Assembly (NCBI RefSeq): GCF_002161805.1
Contig: NZ_NFIP01000010.1
Span: 32,595-96,594, forward strand
DNA length: 64,000 bases
Origin: Collinsella sp. An307
Lineage (GTDB): Bacteria; Actinomycetota; Coriobacteriia; Coriobacteriales; Coriobacteriaceae
Reading direction: 5' to 3'
In this document: piece after piece, positions 8,117 through 17,355 of the stretch
How positions within the stretch are numbered: position 1 is the stretch's first letter
How the letters are laid out: each line of letters opens with the position of its first letter
Made by a program: the position numbers and the translations under genes
Notes under the pieces: model-generated
Seen by the model: only the letters and a program-made list of their open reading frames with translations
The model's database searches: none
Told to the model about the DNA's origin: nothing

Positions 8117-8122
8117 ATTATA
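8117..8122 (-). promoter_or_regulatory. Candidate -10 box for the pilus operon
   Basis: A perfect TATAAT on the minus strand, 33 bases before the first start codon of the operon. No good -35 hexamer is seen at 16-18 bases, so the promoter may be weak or activator-dependent. Confidence 0.4.
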
Positions 8123-8236
8123 CCGTTCGCCCCTCCCCCAAACTGCATCATCGCAAGCGACCTGTATTTGGTGCAGTGCGCGCGCGACAAGAAGAGGCTC
8201 ACATTTTCTTGAGGCGCGCGAGCGGGCACGCTTCAA

Positions 8237-8263
8237 CAGGTCGTGAAAAAGCGACCCGACCTG
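8237..8263. promoter_or_regulatory. Palindrome in the divergent intergenic region
   Basis: CAGGTCG and CGACCTG arms separated by 13 bases lie between the divergent pilus operon and the ABC exporter genes. It could be an operator or an RNA hairpin in the exporter leader. The whole 287-base gap (8084-8370) holds no gene. Confidence 0.35.
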
Positions 8264-8370
8264 CCCGTGTGCGTACGCCCACGCGGCAGCGTGCCGTATC
8301 ATTATGACGTTTGGGCGGTTTACGGCGCGGCCGTCCGGCGCACCATCCCAACGCGTCTGTGTGAGGCACC

Positions 8371-10224
8371 ATGCTTAAGCTCGCCCGCCGTTTTTTTGGC
8401 AGGTTCCGCCTGAACCTCATCATAGGCCCCCTTTGCAAGCTCATCGAGGTTGTCTTTGACGTGCTCACGCCCATTGTGGTCGCCCTTATGATCGACGAGG
8501 GTGTCAGCCGCCACAGCCTGCCGACCGTTTTGTTCTACGGCGGCGTGCTCGGCGTCTTTGCGCTTGTGGGCATCGCGTTTGCCCTCGTGTGCCAGAAGAT
8601 GGCGAGCCGCGCCTCGCAGGGCATTGGCACCGAGATTCGCGCTACCCTCTACCAGCACATCAACGAGCTCTCCTACACCGAGCTCGACCACTTTGGCACG
8701 CCCTCGCTCATCACTCGCATCACCAACGACGTCAACCAGGTGCAGCTTGCGGTGGCGCTCGCCATCCGTCAGCTCATCCGTTGGCCGTTGCTTGCAGTGG
8801 GGTCCATGATCGCGGCGCTCGCCATCGACTGGCATCTCGGCCTCATCTTCCTCATCTCCACCCCCATCATCGCGGGCGTCTTTTGGTTTGTTATGGCTCG
8901 CTGCGTGCCGTTCTTTAAGGAGCTGCAGGCGCGCCTCGACCACATTGCCCTGCTCACGCGCGAGGGGCTCTCGGGCGTGCGCGTTATCCGCGCCTTCGCG
9001 CGCGGGGCACACGAGCGCGAGCGCTTCCGCCGCGCTGCCGACGACCAGGCTGCCGTGGCCATCGCCGTGGGCAAGCTGTCGTCGCTTTTGAACCCGGTGA
9101 CCTTCCTCGTGATGAACCTCGCCGTCTGCGCCATCCTCTGGCAGGGCGGCGGCCTGGTCGACACGGGCGAGCTCAGCCAGGGCGAGGTCATGGCGTTTGT
9201 GAACTACATGACCCAGACGCTGCTCTCCATCGTGTACGTCGCCAACCTCGTGGTGGTCTTCACCAAGGCGAGCGCCTCGGCCTCGCGTATCAACGAGGTG
9301 CTCGACTGCGCGCCCACCATCGTCGACGCACCGGACGCTGCGGTGCCGGTGCTTGTGGGTCCCGCTGCGGCGCCGGTGCTTGCGGGTCCCGCTGCGGTGC
9401 CGTCGCTCCGTATGGCAAACGCCGCCTTCACCTACCCCGGCGCCATGCGCCCCGCCGTTGCCGGTGCCGACTTCTCGCTCATGCCGGGGCAGACTTTGGG
9501 CATCATCGGCGGTACCGGCTCGGGCAAGTCCACGCTTGTGAACCTCATCCCGCGCCTGTACGACGCAACCGAGGGCACGGTCGAGCTCTTTGGTCGCGAC
9601 GTGCGCACCTGGCCGCTCGCCGAGCTCAGGCGCGCCGTGGGCATCGTCCCGCAGAAGGCGAGCCTGGTCTCGGGCACGATCCGCTCAAACCTCACCTGGC
9701 GCGACACAGGCGCCTCAGACGACGAGCTCTGGCGCGCGCTTGAGATTGCCCAGGCAGCCGACTTTGTGCGCGCGAACCCCAAGGGGCTCGATGCGCCGGT
9801 CGAGGCGGCGGGCAAGAACTTCTCCGGCGGCCAGCGGCAGCGCCTCACCATCGCGCGCGCCCTGGTGGGCGACCCGGCCGTCCTCATTTTGGACGACTCC
9901 GCCTCGGCGCTCGACTTCAAGACTGATGCGGCGCTTCGCCACGCTATCCACGTCCGCTCGCGCGAGGGCGCGGTAGCGGGTGGCGTGCCCCTCACCACGG
10001 TTATCGTGAGCCAGCGCATCTCGTCGGTCCGCGAGGCCGACCTCATCTGCGTCATGCGCCGCGGCCAGGTGGTGGGCCTGGGCACGCATGACGAGCTCAT
10101 GCGCGCGTGCACGGTCTACCAGGAGATTTTCTACTCGCAGTTCAAGCGCGAGGAGGCCGAGGGTGCTACCCCGTCCGCCCCGCTTGCTTCGAGCGACACT
10201 AAGGAGGTGGCCGAGAATGCCTAA
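8371..10224 (+). CDS. ABC exporter half-transporter, degenerate-site subunit
   Basis: A 617-residue fused membrane/ATPase protein of the LmrA/MsbA class. About six membrane helices precede the nucleotide-binding domain: Walker A GGTGSGKST (about 379), signature FSGGQRQR (about 484), Walker B ILDDSASALD (about 507). The catalytic Glu after Walker B is Asp, while the signature is canonical. That is the mark of the degenerate partner in heterodimeric exporters such as TM287/288. The domain linker contains 2.4 copies of a 27-base repeat (9337-9402). The next gene overlaps by 8 bases and supplies the complementary subunit. The exported substrate is unknown. Confidence 0.93.
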   Translation: MLKLARRFFGRFRLNLIIGPLCKLIEVVFDVLTPIVVALMIDEGVSRHSLPTVLFYGGVLGVFALVGIAFALVCQKMASRASQGIGTEIRATLYQHINELSYTELDHFGTPSLITRITNDVNQVQLAVALAIRQLIRWPLLAVGSMIAALAIDWHLGLIFLISTPIIAGVFWFVMARCVPFFKELQARLDHIALLTREGLSGVRVIRAFARGAHERERFRRAADDQAAVAIAVGKLSSLLNPVTFLVMNLAVCAILWQGGGLVDTGELSQGEVMAFVNYMTQTLLSIVYVANLVVVFTKASASASRINEVLDCAPTIVDAPDAAVPVLVGPAAAPVLAGPAAVPSLRMANAAFTYPGAMRPAVAGADFSLMPGQTLGIIGGTGSGKSTLVNLIPRLYDATEGTVELFGRDVRTWPLAELRRAVGIVPQKASLVSGTIRSNLTWRDTGASDDELWRALEIAQAADFVRANPKGLDAPVEAAGKNFSGGQRQRLTIARALVGDPAVLILDDSASALDFKTDAALRHAIHVRSREGAVAGGVPLTTVIVSQRISSVREADLICVMRRGQVVGLGTHDELMRACTVYQEIFYSQFKREEAEGATPSAPLASSDTKEVAENA

Positions 10225-12067
10225 CCCCTATGCTTCCACCGGCTCGGTGGCAACCGTTACCTCGAGCATCGCCGGCGGCGCCGACGACCTTACCGGCGGC
10301 GGCACGGGCTCGGCGCCCAAGCTCTCCACGGGCACGGTCCTCGCCCGCCTCGCCGCCTATGTGCGCCCGCACGCAGGGCTGTTTGTGCTGTCGTTTATCT
10401 CGGCTGCGGTGTCGGTCATTTTGCAGCTGTACGTGCCGATCCAGATCGGTCGCGCCATCGACATCATCATTGGCCCCGGCCAGGTCGACTTCGAGGCGCT
10501 GCTTGTGCTCGCGACGCAGCTCGCCGCCGTGGTTGCCGGCGCCTCCGTCACCCAGTGGATCCAGGGCTACTGCATCAACCGCCTCTCGTACCGCGCGGTG
10601 CGCGACATGCGCGTCGAGACGAGCGAGAAGATCGGCCGCATGCCGCTGTCCTTCATCGACGCGCACCCGCACGGCGACCTCATCAGTCGCGTGGTAAACG
10701 ACGTCGACCAGGTGGGCGACGGCCTGCTCCAGGGCTTCACGAACCTCTTCACGGGCGTCGTTACCATTGTGGGTACGCTCGTGTTCATGCTCACGGTTTC
10801 GGTCCCCATGGCCATCGTGGTCGTGCTCGTCACGCCGCTGTCCATTGTGGCGGCGGGCCTTATCGCCAAGCTCTCCAACAGGAGCTTCGCCGCGCAGCAG
10901 CGCATCCAGGGCGAGCTCGGCGCGCATGTGGAGGAGTACGTTGGCCAGCAGAAGCTCGTGGCGGCCTTTGGTTTTGCGCCGCGCGCCGAGGAGCGCTTTG
11001 GTTCCCTCAACGGCGAGCTCTACACCGCCGGCGAGCGCGCGCAGTTTTTAAGCTCGCTCTCCAATCCCGGCACGCGCTTTATCAACAACATCATCTACGC
11101 GGTGGTGGGCGTGTTCGGTTGCGCGTGCGTCATCACCGGCTGGCCTGCGACTCTCACGGTGGGCGGCGTCCAGACGTTCCTCTCCTACGCCAATCAGTAC
11201 ACCAAGCCGTTTAACGAGGTCACAAGCGTTATCACGCAGATCCAGACGGCGTTTGCCTCGGCCCGCCGCGTGTTTGCGCTCGTCGATGCGGCGGAGGAGA
11301 CGCCCGACGCGCCCACCGCGATTGAGCTTGCCGACCCGCAGGGCGACGTCCAGATCGAGCACGTCGACTTCTCCTACGTGCCGGACCGACCGCTCCTGCG
11401 CGACATCTGCGTGCACGCCCGCCCCGGCATGCGCGTGGCGCTTGTGGGCCCCACGGGTTGCGGCAAGACGACCCTCATCAACCTGCTGCTGCGCTTCTAC
11501 GACGTTAACGCCGGGCAGATCCTGCTCGACGGGCACGATATTCGCCAGCTCACGCGCAAGAGCCTGCGCGCGGCCTTTGGCATGGTGCTGCAGGAGACGT
11601 GGCTCTTCGAGGGCACGGTGGCGGACAACATCGCCTACGGCCGCCCGGGCGCCACGCGCGAGCAGGTCATCGCCGCGGCGGAGCGCGCGCACGCCGACTC
11701 GTTCATCCGCGCGCTGCCGCAGGGCTACGACACGGTGATCGGTGAGGACGGCGGCACGTTCTCGCAGGGCCAGAAGCAGCTTCTGTGCATCGCACGCATC
11801 ATGCTCACCGACCCGGCAATCCTGCTGCTTGACGAGGCCACAAGCTCTATCGATACCCGCACCGAGCTGCAGGTACAGGCGGCCTTTGACCAGCTCATGA
11901 GCGGACGCACGAGCTTTATCGTGGCGCATCGCCTGAGCACGATCAGAAACGCCGACTGCATCCTCATGATGCGCGACGGCCAGATTATCGAGCGCGGCAC
12001 GCACGACGAGCTCCTCGCCCGCGGCGGCGCCTACGCCGAGCTCTACAACGCCCAGTTCGCGGAGTAG
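10217..12067 (+). CDS. ABC exporter half-transporter, canonical-site subunit
   Basis: A 616-residue partner of the preceding gene. Six membrane helices are followed by Walker A GPTGCGKTT (about 410), an altered signature FSQGQKQ (about 514) and Walker B LLLDEATSSID with the catalytic Glu (about 535). An altered signature here and an altered Walker B in the partner leave one working ATP site and one degenerate site, as in known heterodimeric exporters. ATG 10217 has AAGGAGGTG seven bases upstream; the longer open frame from 10088 is only overlap. The first 45 residues are a Gly/Ser/Ala-rich tail. Confidence 0.93.
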   Translation: MPNPYASTGSVATVTSSIAGGADDLTGGGTGSAPKLSTGTVLARLAAYVRPHAGLFVLSFISAAVSVILQLYVPIQIGRAIDIIIGPGQVDFEALLVLATQLAAVVAGASVTQWIQGYCINRLSYRAVRDMRVETSEKIGRMPLSFIDAHPHGDLISRVVNDVDQVGDGLLQGFTNLFTGVVTIVGTLVFMLTVSVPMAIVVVLVTPLSIVAAGLIAKLSNRSFAAQQRIQGELGAHVEEYVGQQKLVAAFGFAPRAEERFGSLNGELYTAGERAQFLSSLSNPGTRFINNIIYAVVGVFGCACVITGWPATLTVGGVQTFLSYANQYTKPFNEVTSVITQIQTAFASARRVFALVDAAEETPDAPTAIELADPQGDVQIEHVDFSYVPDRPLLRDICVHARPGMRVALVGPTGCGKTTLINLLLRFYDVNAGQILLDGHDIRQLTRKSLRAAFGMVLQETWLFEGTVADNIAYGRPGATREQVIAAAERAHADSFIRALPQGYDTVIGEDGGTFSQGQKQLLCIARIMLTDPAILLLDEATSSIDTRTELQVQAAFDQLMSGRTSFIVAHRLSTIRNADCILMMRDGQIIERGTHDELLARGGAYAELYNAQFAE

Positions 12068-12470
12068 GGGAGCGGCGGCTGACGCCCCTATTGACGATAC
12101 AGCCTCCGGTAAACGCTGAGAGCGCCCTCTTGCAAAGACGCGTGTATCGATATGTGCGGGCCGCTAGCGTTGCAGGTGCCGATTTCCCGTGACTATGTCT
12201 GAGCAAAAGTTCGTTTTGCGACGGAGCATTTCGAAAGTTCCCAGCTCAGGGCGTTACTGTGTTTAGGGGCTGTTCGACATAGTCACAGGAAATCGGTGCA
12301 GATTGATGAAGCGGTGTCCTCCGATGCGTCGAACGCGCCTGCGCGGAGTTTGTCTGTTGGCGCTTGGCGGGAGGCTCGGGCGCGGTTGCAATTTGGCCGT
12401 ATGGGTACAACGCTTGCAGCACAGAAGACAAAGGATGCGGCGCGGCGGCGCGCTCGGAGAGGGGCAGATC
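12068..12470. other. 403-base intergenic region with a nested inverted repeat
   Basis: No convincing gene. The centre holds an inverted-repeat element (12177-12298). The reading frame of the following flavodoxin stays open back to 12303, but that part has no flavodoxin similarity and the strong ribosome site is at 12471. I see no clear promoter. Confidence 0.65.
12177..12298. repeat. Nested inverted-repeat element
   Basis: Outer arms at 12179-12199 and 12276-12296 share CCGATTTCC-GTGACTATGTC as reverse complements with one mismatch. Inside them a second pair (CTGAGC / GCTCAG, about 12199-12204 and 12243-12248) encloses a small hairpin GCAAAA-GTTCG-TTTTGC (12203-12219). A transcript would fold into a branched structure. 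Confidence 0.6.
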
Positions 12471-13004
12471 ATGAGCTACGCGATTGTTTGGGCAAGCAAG
12501 GGCGGCAACACGGCTAAGGTGGGCGAAGAGCTCGCGCGTTCGCTCGCAGCGGCTGGCGCAGAGTTTGCTTATGCAGGCGCCCTTCCTGCTGCGGGCGCGC
12601 CCGAGGAGGCGCAGATCCTTGCAGCGGATACCGTGCTCGCGGGTTCATGGACCGATAAGGGTGATTGCGACCCGGCGCTTGCCGAGTTCCTCGCCAAGCT
12701 CGATGGCAAGCGCGTGTTCCTGTTTGGCACGGCGGGCTTTGGCGGCGACCCGGCGTATTTTGAGCGGATTCTCGGCAACTTTAAGAAGCACTTGCCTGTG
12801 GGCGCAGAGCTTCTGGGAGGGGCGATGTGCCAGGGCAAGATGGGCGCCGGCATTCGTCATCGCTACGAGGCCATGCTTGCCGAGAATCCTGAGGACGCCC
12901 GCGCCCAGGCGATGATCGCCAACTTTGATGCGGCGCTCGCGCATCCTACGGACGATGACCTCGCCCAGATTGTGAGCGTGGCGCTCGAGGCTCTTGGTCT
13001 CTAG
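12471..13004 (+). CDS. Flavodoxin-family protein
   Basis: A 177-residue flavodoxin-fold protein. It opens with SYAIVWASKGGNTAKVGEEL, in which the S-K-G-G-N-T loop fits the FMN phosphate-binding site. Later VFLFGTAGFGGDP fits the isoalloxazine-side loop. It resembles the Flavodoxin_3 group, which includes BilS, the partner flavodoxin of bilirubin reductase. No BilR-like reductase is in the window, so that role is not claimed. ATG 12471 follows GGAGAGGGG. It probably carries electrons in an anaerobic reductase system. Confidence 0.82.
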   Translation: MSYAIVWASKGGNTAKVGEELARSLAAAGAEFAYAGALPAAGAPEEAQILAADTVLAGSWTDKGDCDPALAEFLAKLDGKRVFLFGTAGFGGDPAYFERILGNFKKHLPVGAELLGGAMCQGKMGAGIRHRYEAMLAENPEDARAQAMIANFDAALAHPTDDDLAQIVSVALEALGL

Positions 13005-13118
13005 TCTGTAAGGGCTTCATCAGGCGCCTGACAGCCCGTCCGGCGTCGGTAGAGGGCTACGATATACTCGAACGATGCGCCGAATATCTCGGTGCTATCT
13101 GGCATTAAAGGAGAGAGC

Positions 13119-13892
13119 ATGTCCGCTGCCGCGCACACATCGGTGCCGCTCCGTCTAAGCGGGGCGCATAACGTGCGCGACCTGGGCGGCTTCTCCTTTA
13201 CGGACTCCGATGGCACTACGGGCACCACGGCAAAGGGTGTCTTTCTGCGTTCCGGCTCGCTCACGCGCCTCACCAAGCGCGACCGCGCGACGCTGCGCGC
13301 CTACGGGCTCGTGCGCGTTATCGATGTGCGCAGCAACTTTGAGCTCAAGATCTTTCCCGATCCGTACAGCCGCCGCCCCGAGCCCGGCATCGACTACCGC
13401 CACGTCCCCATGCTCGACCAGCTCAACTCCAACGGGTTCCAGGGGCTTTTGCCCGAGAGCATGTTTGCGGTCTACCGCGACCTTCTTGACGAGGGGCAGG
13501 AAGGCTTTCGCCTGCTTATTGATGCGCTCGATGTTGATGCGGGGTGCGTGCTCTTTCACTGCCGTGTGGGCAAGGACCGCACGGGCGTGATCGCGATGCT
13601 TCTGCTCGACCTTGCCGGCGTGGCGCCGCGCGACATCATTGCCGATTACGCGGCGAGCGAGCGCTACATGGGCGGCTTTTTGCGCATACAGCGCGTGGGC
13701 GCCTCGCTGCTCGCGCGGCGTATCGTGCCCAAGTGCCTGTTTGAGGCTAGCCCGTCCGAGATGGAGCGAACGCTTACCTACCTGTACGAACGCTACGGCA
13801 ATGCCCGGCGTTTTTTGGTGGACACCTGCGGCTGCAACGCCGCGACCGTCGAGCGCATCTGCCGTCGCTTGCAGGGCCGCACGGCAAGGTAA
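13119..13892 (+). CDS. Tyrosine-protein phosphatase family protein
   Basis: A 257-residue protein of the bacterial tyrosine/lipid phosphatase family (PtpB/Y_phosphatase3-like). HNVRDLGGF is the family's N-terminal motif and LFHCRVGKDRTG is the P-loop (C-x5-R with the extra Lys and Asp typical of this group). It hydrolyses phosphate from phosphotyrosine or phosphoinositide-like substrates; the physiological target is unknown. ATG 13119 sits behind AAAGGAGAG; an upstream ATG at 13092 would place this ribosome site inside the coding region. The gene is monocistronic and converges on the sulfatase gene. Confidence 0.87.
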   Translation: MSAAAHTSVPLRLSGAHNVRDLGGFSFTDSDGTTGTTAKGVFLRSGSLTRLTKRDRATLRAYGLVRVIDVRSNFELKIFPDPYSRRPEPGIDYRHVPMLDQLNSNGFQGLLPESMFAVYRDLLDEGQEGFRLLIDALDVDAGCVLFHCRVGKDRTGVIAMLLLDLAGVAPRDIIADYAASERYMGGFLRIQRVGASLLARRIVPKCLFEASPSEMERTLTYLYERYGNARRFLVDTCGCNAATVERICRRLQGRTAR

Positions 13893-13901
13893 CCAAAAAC
13901 G

Positions 13902-16205
13902 TTATTTGATCTTGGTTGTGCCCGGCGCGAGGTTGGGGTCCGTCTCGTTCGCTGCGCTCTGCAGCGTCTTGATAAAGATGCCATCGCCGTGTCCAAAGAG
14001 CTTGAGGTACTGAATCAGCGACAGGTCGTAGCGCGTATTCACCGCGGCGTCGCCCGCCTCGGTGGTGGTCTCGTCTGCGCTAGTGCCCGTGAGGTACCAC
14101 GTGCCGCGCGCGTCGCAGAAGCCGGTGGTGTTGATGGCCGGCATGCTTTCGCGGGCGGTGAGCTGCGCCTTCTCATAATCGGTGAGCGGCGCGCCAATGA
14201 GCTGCTTCATAAGGGCGCCGAGGTAGTTGATCGAGGTGTCGATGTTCTCGCTCGTCTGGCTGTTGCCTGCGACATCGTAGTTTGCCCAGATGACGTAGTC
14301 GGTCTGCCAGAGGCGTTCGGCGTGGGTGGCCTCGTCCTCGCCGGTAAACCAGGCGTCGTTGTACTTGTCGGGGAAGAACGGCTGGTGGTCGCCAAAGAAC
14401 ACCACGACCACCTTGCGGTCGAGCTGACTGAGCTCGGCAAGGAACTGCTCGAGCGCGCGGTCGGACTCCTGAATGAGCGCGAGGTACTCGTTGACCTCGG
14501 CGTCGTATTCGCCGTCGACGAGGTAGTTGGTCTGTTTATCGCTCGGCAGAAGCCCCGTCTCGTAGCCGGAGTGGTTTTGCATGGTCACGTCGAAGATGAA
14601 CTGCGGATCGCTGTTCTCGTCGAGCATCTGGAGGATCTTGTCGTAGGTGGCCTCGTCGGTCACCATGCCACGGAGTTTGTCAGCACCCTCAAAGTCCTCG
14701 ATGGTGAGGAACTCGTCAAACCCAAAGTCGTTATAGACGTTCTCGCGGTTCCAGTTGGTGCCGTGGTTGGGGTGCATCGCGGTGGTGGTGTAGCCAAGCT
14801 CGCTGAACTGCTCGGCGAGGTTCTCGGTCTGCGTGAGGTTGTAGGTCGAGTACGGGTACACGCCGTTGCCGAGGTAGGCCATGGAGTTGCCGGTGAGGAA
14901 CTCAAACTCGGTGTTGCAGGTGCCGCCGCCGTACGCAGAGACGTAAAGCGTGCCGCGCGCCACGGCGTCGGAGATGCTCTTAAAGTACGTGGGGCCCTCG
15001 TAGTCGGCGTGCAGGTTTTGATAGATGGAGAGGTCGGAGAAGGTCTCGTTCATGATGGCGATTACCGTGGGCTTCTCCTCGTCAAACTGCGCGGCGGCCT
15101 GGGCGCGCTCCTCGCTTGTGCCGGCGCCCTCGTCGTAGCTGGCAGCATAGCTGTTGAGCAGCTCCTCGGCCTCGGAGGCGGAGTAGTCGCGCGGCTTGGG
15201 CGGGATAATGGTTTGGGCGCTCGTGATGAATGAGGGGATGTAGCCCTGGCGGTAGAAGCTCTCGAGCGGGCGCCAGGTGTAGATCTGGATACCGAGGGTG
15301 TTGTAGTAATCGATGAGCGTTACGTGCGCGGTGATGCCGCCGAGGCAAAGTGCGCCCACAAGCAGGTTGATAAGGAGCGCGCGGCGGGTGCGGCGAGCGC
15401 GCTCGGGTCGCCAGAGGCCGGCGATGATGAGCGCGAGCACACCGAGCGCGGCTAGCGCGATGCCGTAGATGCAGTATGGCGAGAGCAGGTAGGTGTAGCC
15501 GGCGCTTACGGCGGCGGCGGTGCTCAGGGCAAAGAGATCGCCGGGCTGGATGGGCATCGACTTGAAGAGGATGACAAAGTATTCGGCGATGCCGAGGGCG
15601 CAAAGGGCAAGCGCGAGCACAGCCGGAGCGGTGGCGCGGCGCTGGAAGAGGAAGAACAGGCCGGCGAGCGCCGCAGTAACAAGCGCGTACTCAAGCAGAA
15701 GGCAGAGGGGATACATCCAGAAGATGTCGTGGTTGCTGGGGATTTCGAGCCCCAGGGTGGCAAACACGCCGGCCACAAGCAGGGCGATAACGGTTGCGCA
15801 CATGGGATGAGGGAAGCGGCCGCCCTCGGCAGTGAGGGTGCGGACGCGCACGGCCAGGTGCGGGCGGGCAAAGCAGCATACGGCGGTGAGCGTGAGGACA
15901 ATGTTGGCAAAAAGCGCCGAGAACAGGTCGTTCTCCACAAGACCGAGCGTAGCCCAGACGCCAATGAAGAGCTGGATTGCACAGATGACGATGCCCCAGG
16001 CAATGCCGCTCTTGCGGAAGAGCGCGGGCTGCGCCACTGCGGTGTTGCTCCCTGCGGTGGGCGCGGCGTGTGCTGCGCCGTTGGTGCCGGCGGGGGTGGC
16101 GGCGCCGGCGGTGCCAACGATGGCGCCCGCAAAGCGGGTGTTGGCGAGGATGCCGAGCGCGATGCTCGCAATCAAACCAATATATGAGATGACGGCTACG
16201 ATCAT
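13902..16205 (-). CDS. LTA synthase family membrane sulfatase-fold protein
   Basis: A 767-residue membrane enzyme of the lipoteichoic acid synthase/phosphoglycerol transferase superfamily. The N-terminal third carries about seven or eight membrane helices. The C-terminal domain has IAIMNETFSDLS (metal ligand region), GGGTCNTEFEFLTG (probable Thr nucleophile), HPNHGTNWNRE and VVFFGDHQPF (metal site). These enzymes transfer glycerol phosphate or similar groups to surface polymers outside the membrane. The product polymer cannot be told from sequence. ATG follows GGAAGGTCACC. It is divergent from the nitroreductase across a 217-base gap with no clear promoter. Confidence 0.9.
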   Translation of the reverse strand: MIVAVISYIGLIASIALGILANTRFAGAIVGTAGAATPAGTNGAAHAAPTAGSNTAVAQPALFRKSGIAWGIVICAIQLFIGVWATLGLVENDLFSALFANIVLTLTAVCCFARPHLAVRVRTLTAEGGRFPHPMCATVIALLVAGVFATLGLEIPSNHDIFWMYPLCLLLEYALVTAALAGLFFLFQRRATAPAVLALALCALGIAEYFVILFKSMPIQPGDLFALSTAAAVSAGYTYLLSPYCIYGIALAALGVLALIIAGLWRPERARRTRRALLINLLVGALCLGGITAHVTLIDYYNTLGIQIYTWRPLESFYRQGYIPSFITSAQTIIPPKPRDYSASEAEELLNSYAASYDEGAGTSEERAQAAAQFDEEKPTVIAIMNETFSDLSIYQNLHADYEGPTYFKSISDAVARGTLYVSAYGGGTCNTEFEFLTGNSMAYLGNGVYPYSTYNLTQTENLAEQFSELGYTTTAMHPNHGTNWNRENVYNDFGFDEFLTIEDFEGADKLRGMVTDEATYDKILQMLDENSDPQFIFDVTMQNHSGYETGLLPSDKQTNYLVDGEYDAEVNEYLALIQESDRALEQFLAELSQLDRKVVVVFFGDHQPFFPDKYNDAWFTGEDEATHAERLWQTDYVIWANYDVAGNSQTSENIDTSINYLGALMKQLIGAPLTDYEKAQLTARESMPAINTTGFCDARGTWYLTGTSADETTTEAGDAAVNTRYDLSLIQYLKLFGHGDGIFIKTLQSAANETDPNLAPGTTKIK

Positions 16206-16422
16206 GGTGACCTTCCATCTCCGTCGGCGCGGCTACGTGCGCGTTTGCCGACGCCTAATCAAATGCTTACAAACCAACGCCTTATCGTATCCTTCACGTG
16301 TCAAGAAAATGTCGACATGCGGTTTGTCCGCCGAAAAGCTACAACGCCTAAGATAAACGCAAGAAAGATCACAAAGCCGCCGCGGCCATTGGGCGCTCGC
16401 GGCGCGGTGCGAGGAGGCTCCC

Positions 16423-17223
16423 ATGACCAACATTGATGCGCTACCCCAAGCTGTTGCCACCAATGCAACGCTGGACCTTATCTGCCGGAGGTCCTCGACC
16501 CGTGCGTTTGCGGACGCGCCGGTTGACGAGGCCCAGCGCCAGGCGGTGCTCCACGCGGCAACGCGCGCGCCCTCGGGCGGTGCCATGATGATGTACTCGA
16601 TTATCGACATTCGCCGGCGCGAGACCATCGAGCAGCTCGCGGTTCTCTGCGACAACCAGCCCTTTATTGCCAAGGCGCCGTGGGCGCTGGTGTTTGTGGT
16701 CGACTACGCAAAGTGGATGGACCTCTTTGTTGAGCTGGACTGTGCAGATGCCGAGGGTACCGGCCCGCGCCCGCCGCTGCGAGGGGAGCTTGCCATCGCC
16801 GCGCAGGATACGGTTGCGGCGGCTCAGACCGCGGTGATCGCTGCGGAGGCGGTGGGCCTGGGGAGTTGCTACATTGGAGATGTGGTCGAGCATGCCGAAG
16901 AAGTGGCGGCGCTTCTTGACCTGCCACCCTACACGCTGCCGCTCTCTATGTTGGTTTTGGGCACGCCCGCCAAGGAGCGCCCCGCCACGCCGCATCCCAC
17001 GGTCAACATCGTGATGGAGGAGCGCTACCATCGCGCCGACGCAAGGGTGCGCGCTGCGCAGATTGCAGAGATGGACGCCATGTTTCGTCCGCACGCTGCA
17101 GAGCCCGGGGCCCGCGTGCGCGACATCTACCAGCGCAAGCACACGAGCGACTTCATGGCCGAGATGGACCGGTCGCTCGCGCTTTGGTATCAAAACTGGA
17201 CGGGCGAGGCGCCGCTTTTGTAA
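16423..17223 (+). CDS. Nitroreductase family protein
   Basis: A 266-residue FMN-dependent oxidoreductase of the nitroreductase fold. RRSSTRAFADAPVD is the N-terminal FMN phosphate motif, ATRAPSGGAMM the second flavin contact, and AVGLGSCYIGDV the conserved Gly-rich region. A C-terminal extension of about 60 residues (after about 205) is predicted helical and may add a lid. The enzymes reduce nitro groups, quinones or flavins with NAD(P)H; the natural substrate is unknown. ATG lies behind AGGAGG. A degenerate tandem repeat follows the stop. Confidence 0.88.
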   Translation: MTNIDALPQAVATNATLDLICRRSSTRAFADAPVDEAQRQAVLHAATRAPSGGAMMMYSIIDIRRRETIEQLAVLCDNQPFIAKAPWALVFVVDYAKWMDLFVELDCADAEGTGPRPPLRGELAIAAQDTVAAAQTAVIAAEAVGLGSCYIGDVVEHAEEVAALLDLPPYTLPLSMLVLGTPAKERPATPHPTVNIVMEERYHRADARVRAAQIAEMDAMFRPHAAEPGARVRDIYQRKHTSDFMAEMDRSLALWYQNWTGEAPLL

Positions 17224-17263
17224 GCTGCACCTCGCCCGCGTCAAACCCGTATGCGCTCAAGCG

Positions 17264-17355
17264 CTTGGGGGTATGTGGTCACGCCTTAGGCGTATGTGGC
17301 CTAGTCCTAGGTGGATGCGGCCACGCCCTTAGGCGTATGTGATCAAGCCCTTAGG
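17264..17355. repeat. Degenerate 22-base tandem repeat between convergent genes
   Basis: Four units of 21-22 bases plus a partial fifth, each close to CTTAGGCGTATGTGGCCACG. They start at about 17264, 17285, 17307, 17328 and 17350. The last unit runs into the stop codon of kup. Copies 2 and 4 share their first 14 bases exactly. No open frame or terminator explains it. Confidence 0.7.

Noticed and set aside
5624..8212. 862-codon open frame on the plus strand across the pilus operon
   Set aside because: It is the reverse-complement shadow of high-GC pilus genes that have clear domains, overlapping starts and ribosome sites on the minus strand. Its translation is His/Gly/Arg-rich with no domain.
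17264..17355. Possible CRISPR-like array
   Set aside because: Units are contiguous 22-base tandem copies with no unique spacers, and no cas genes are near.
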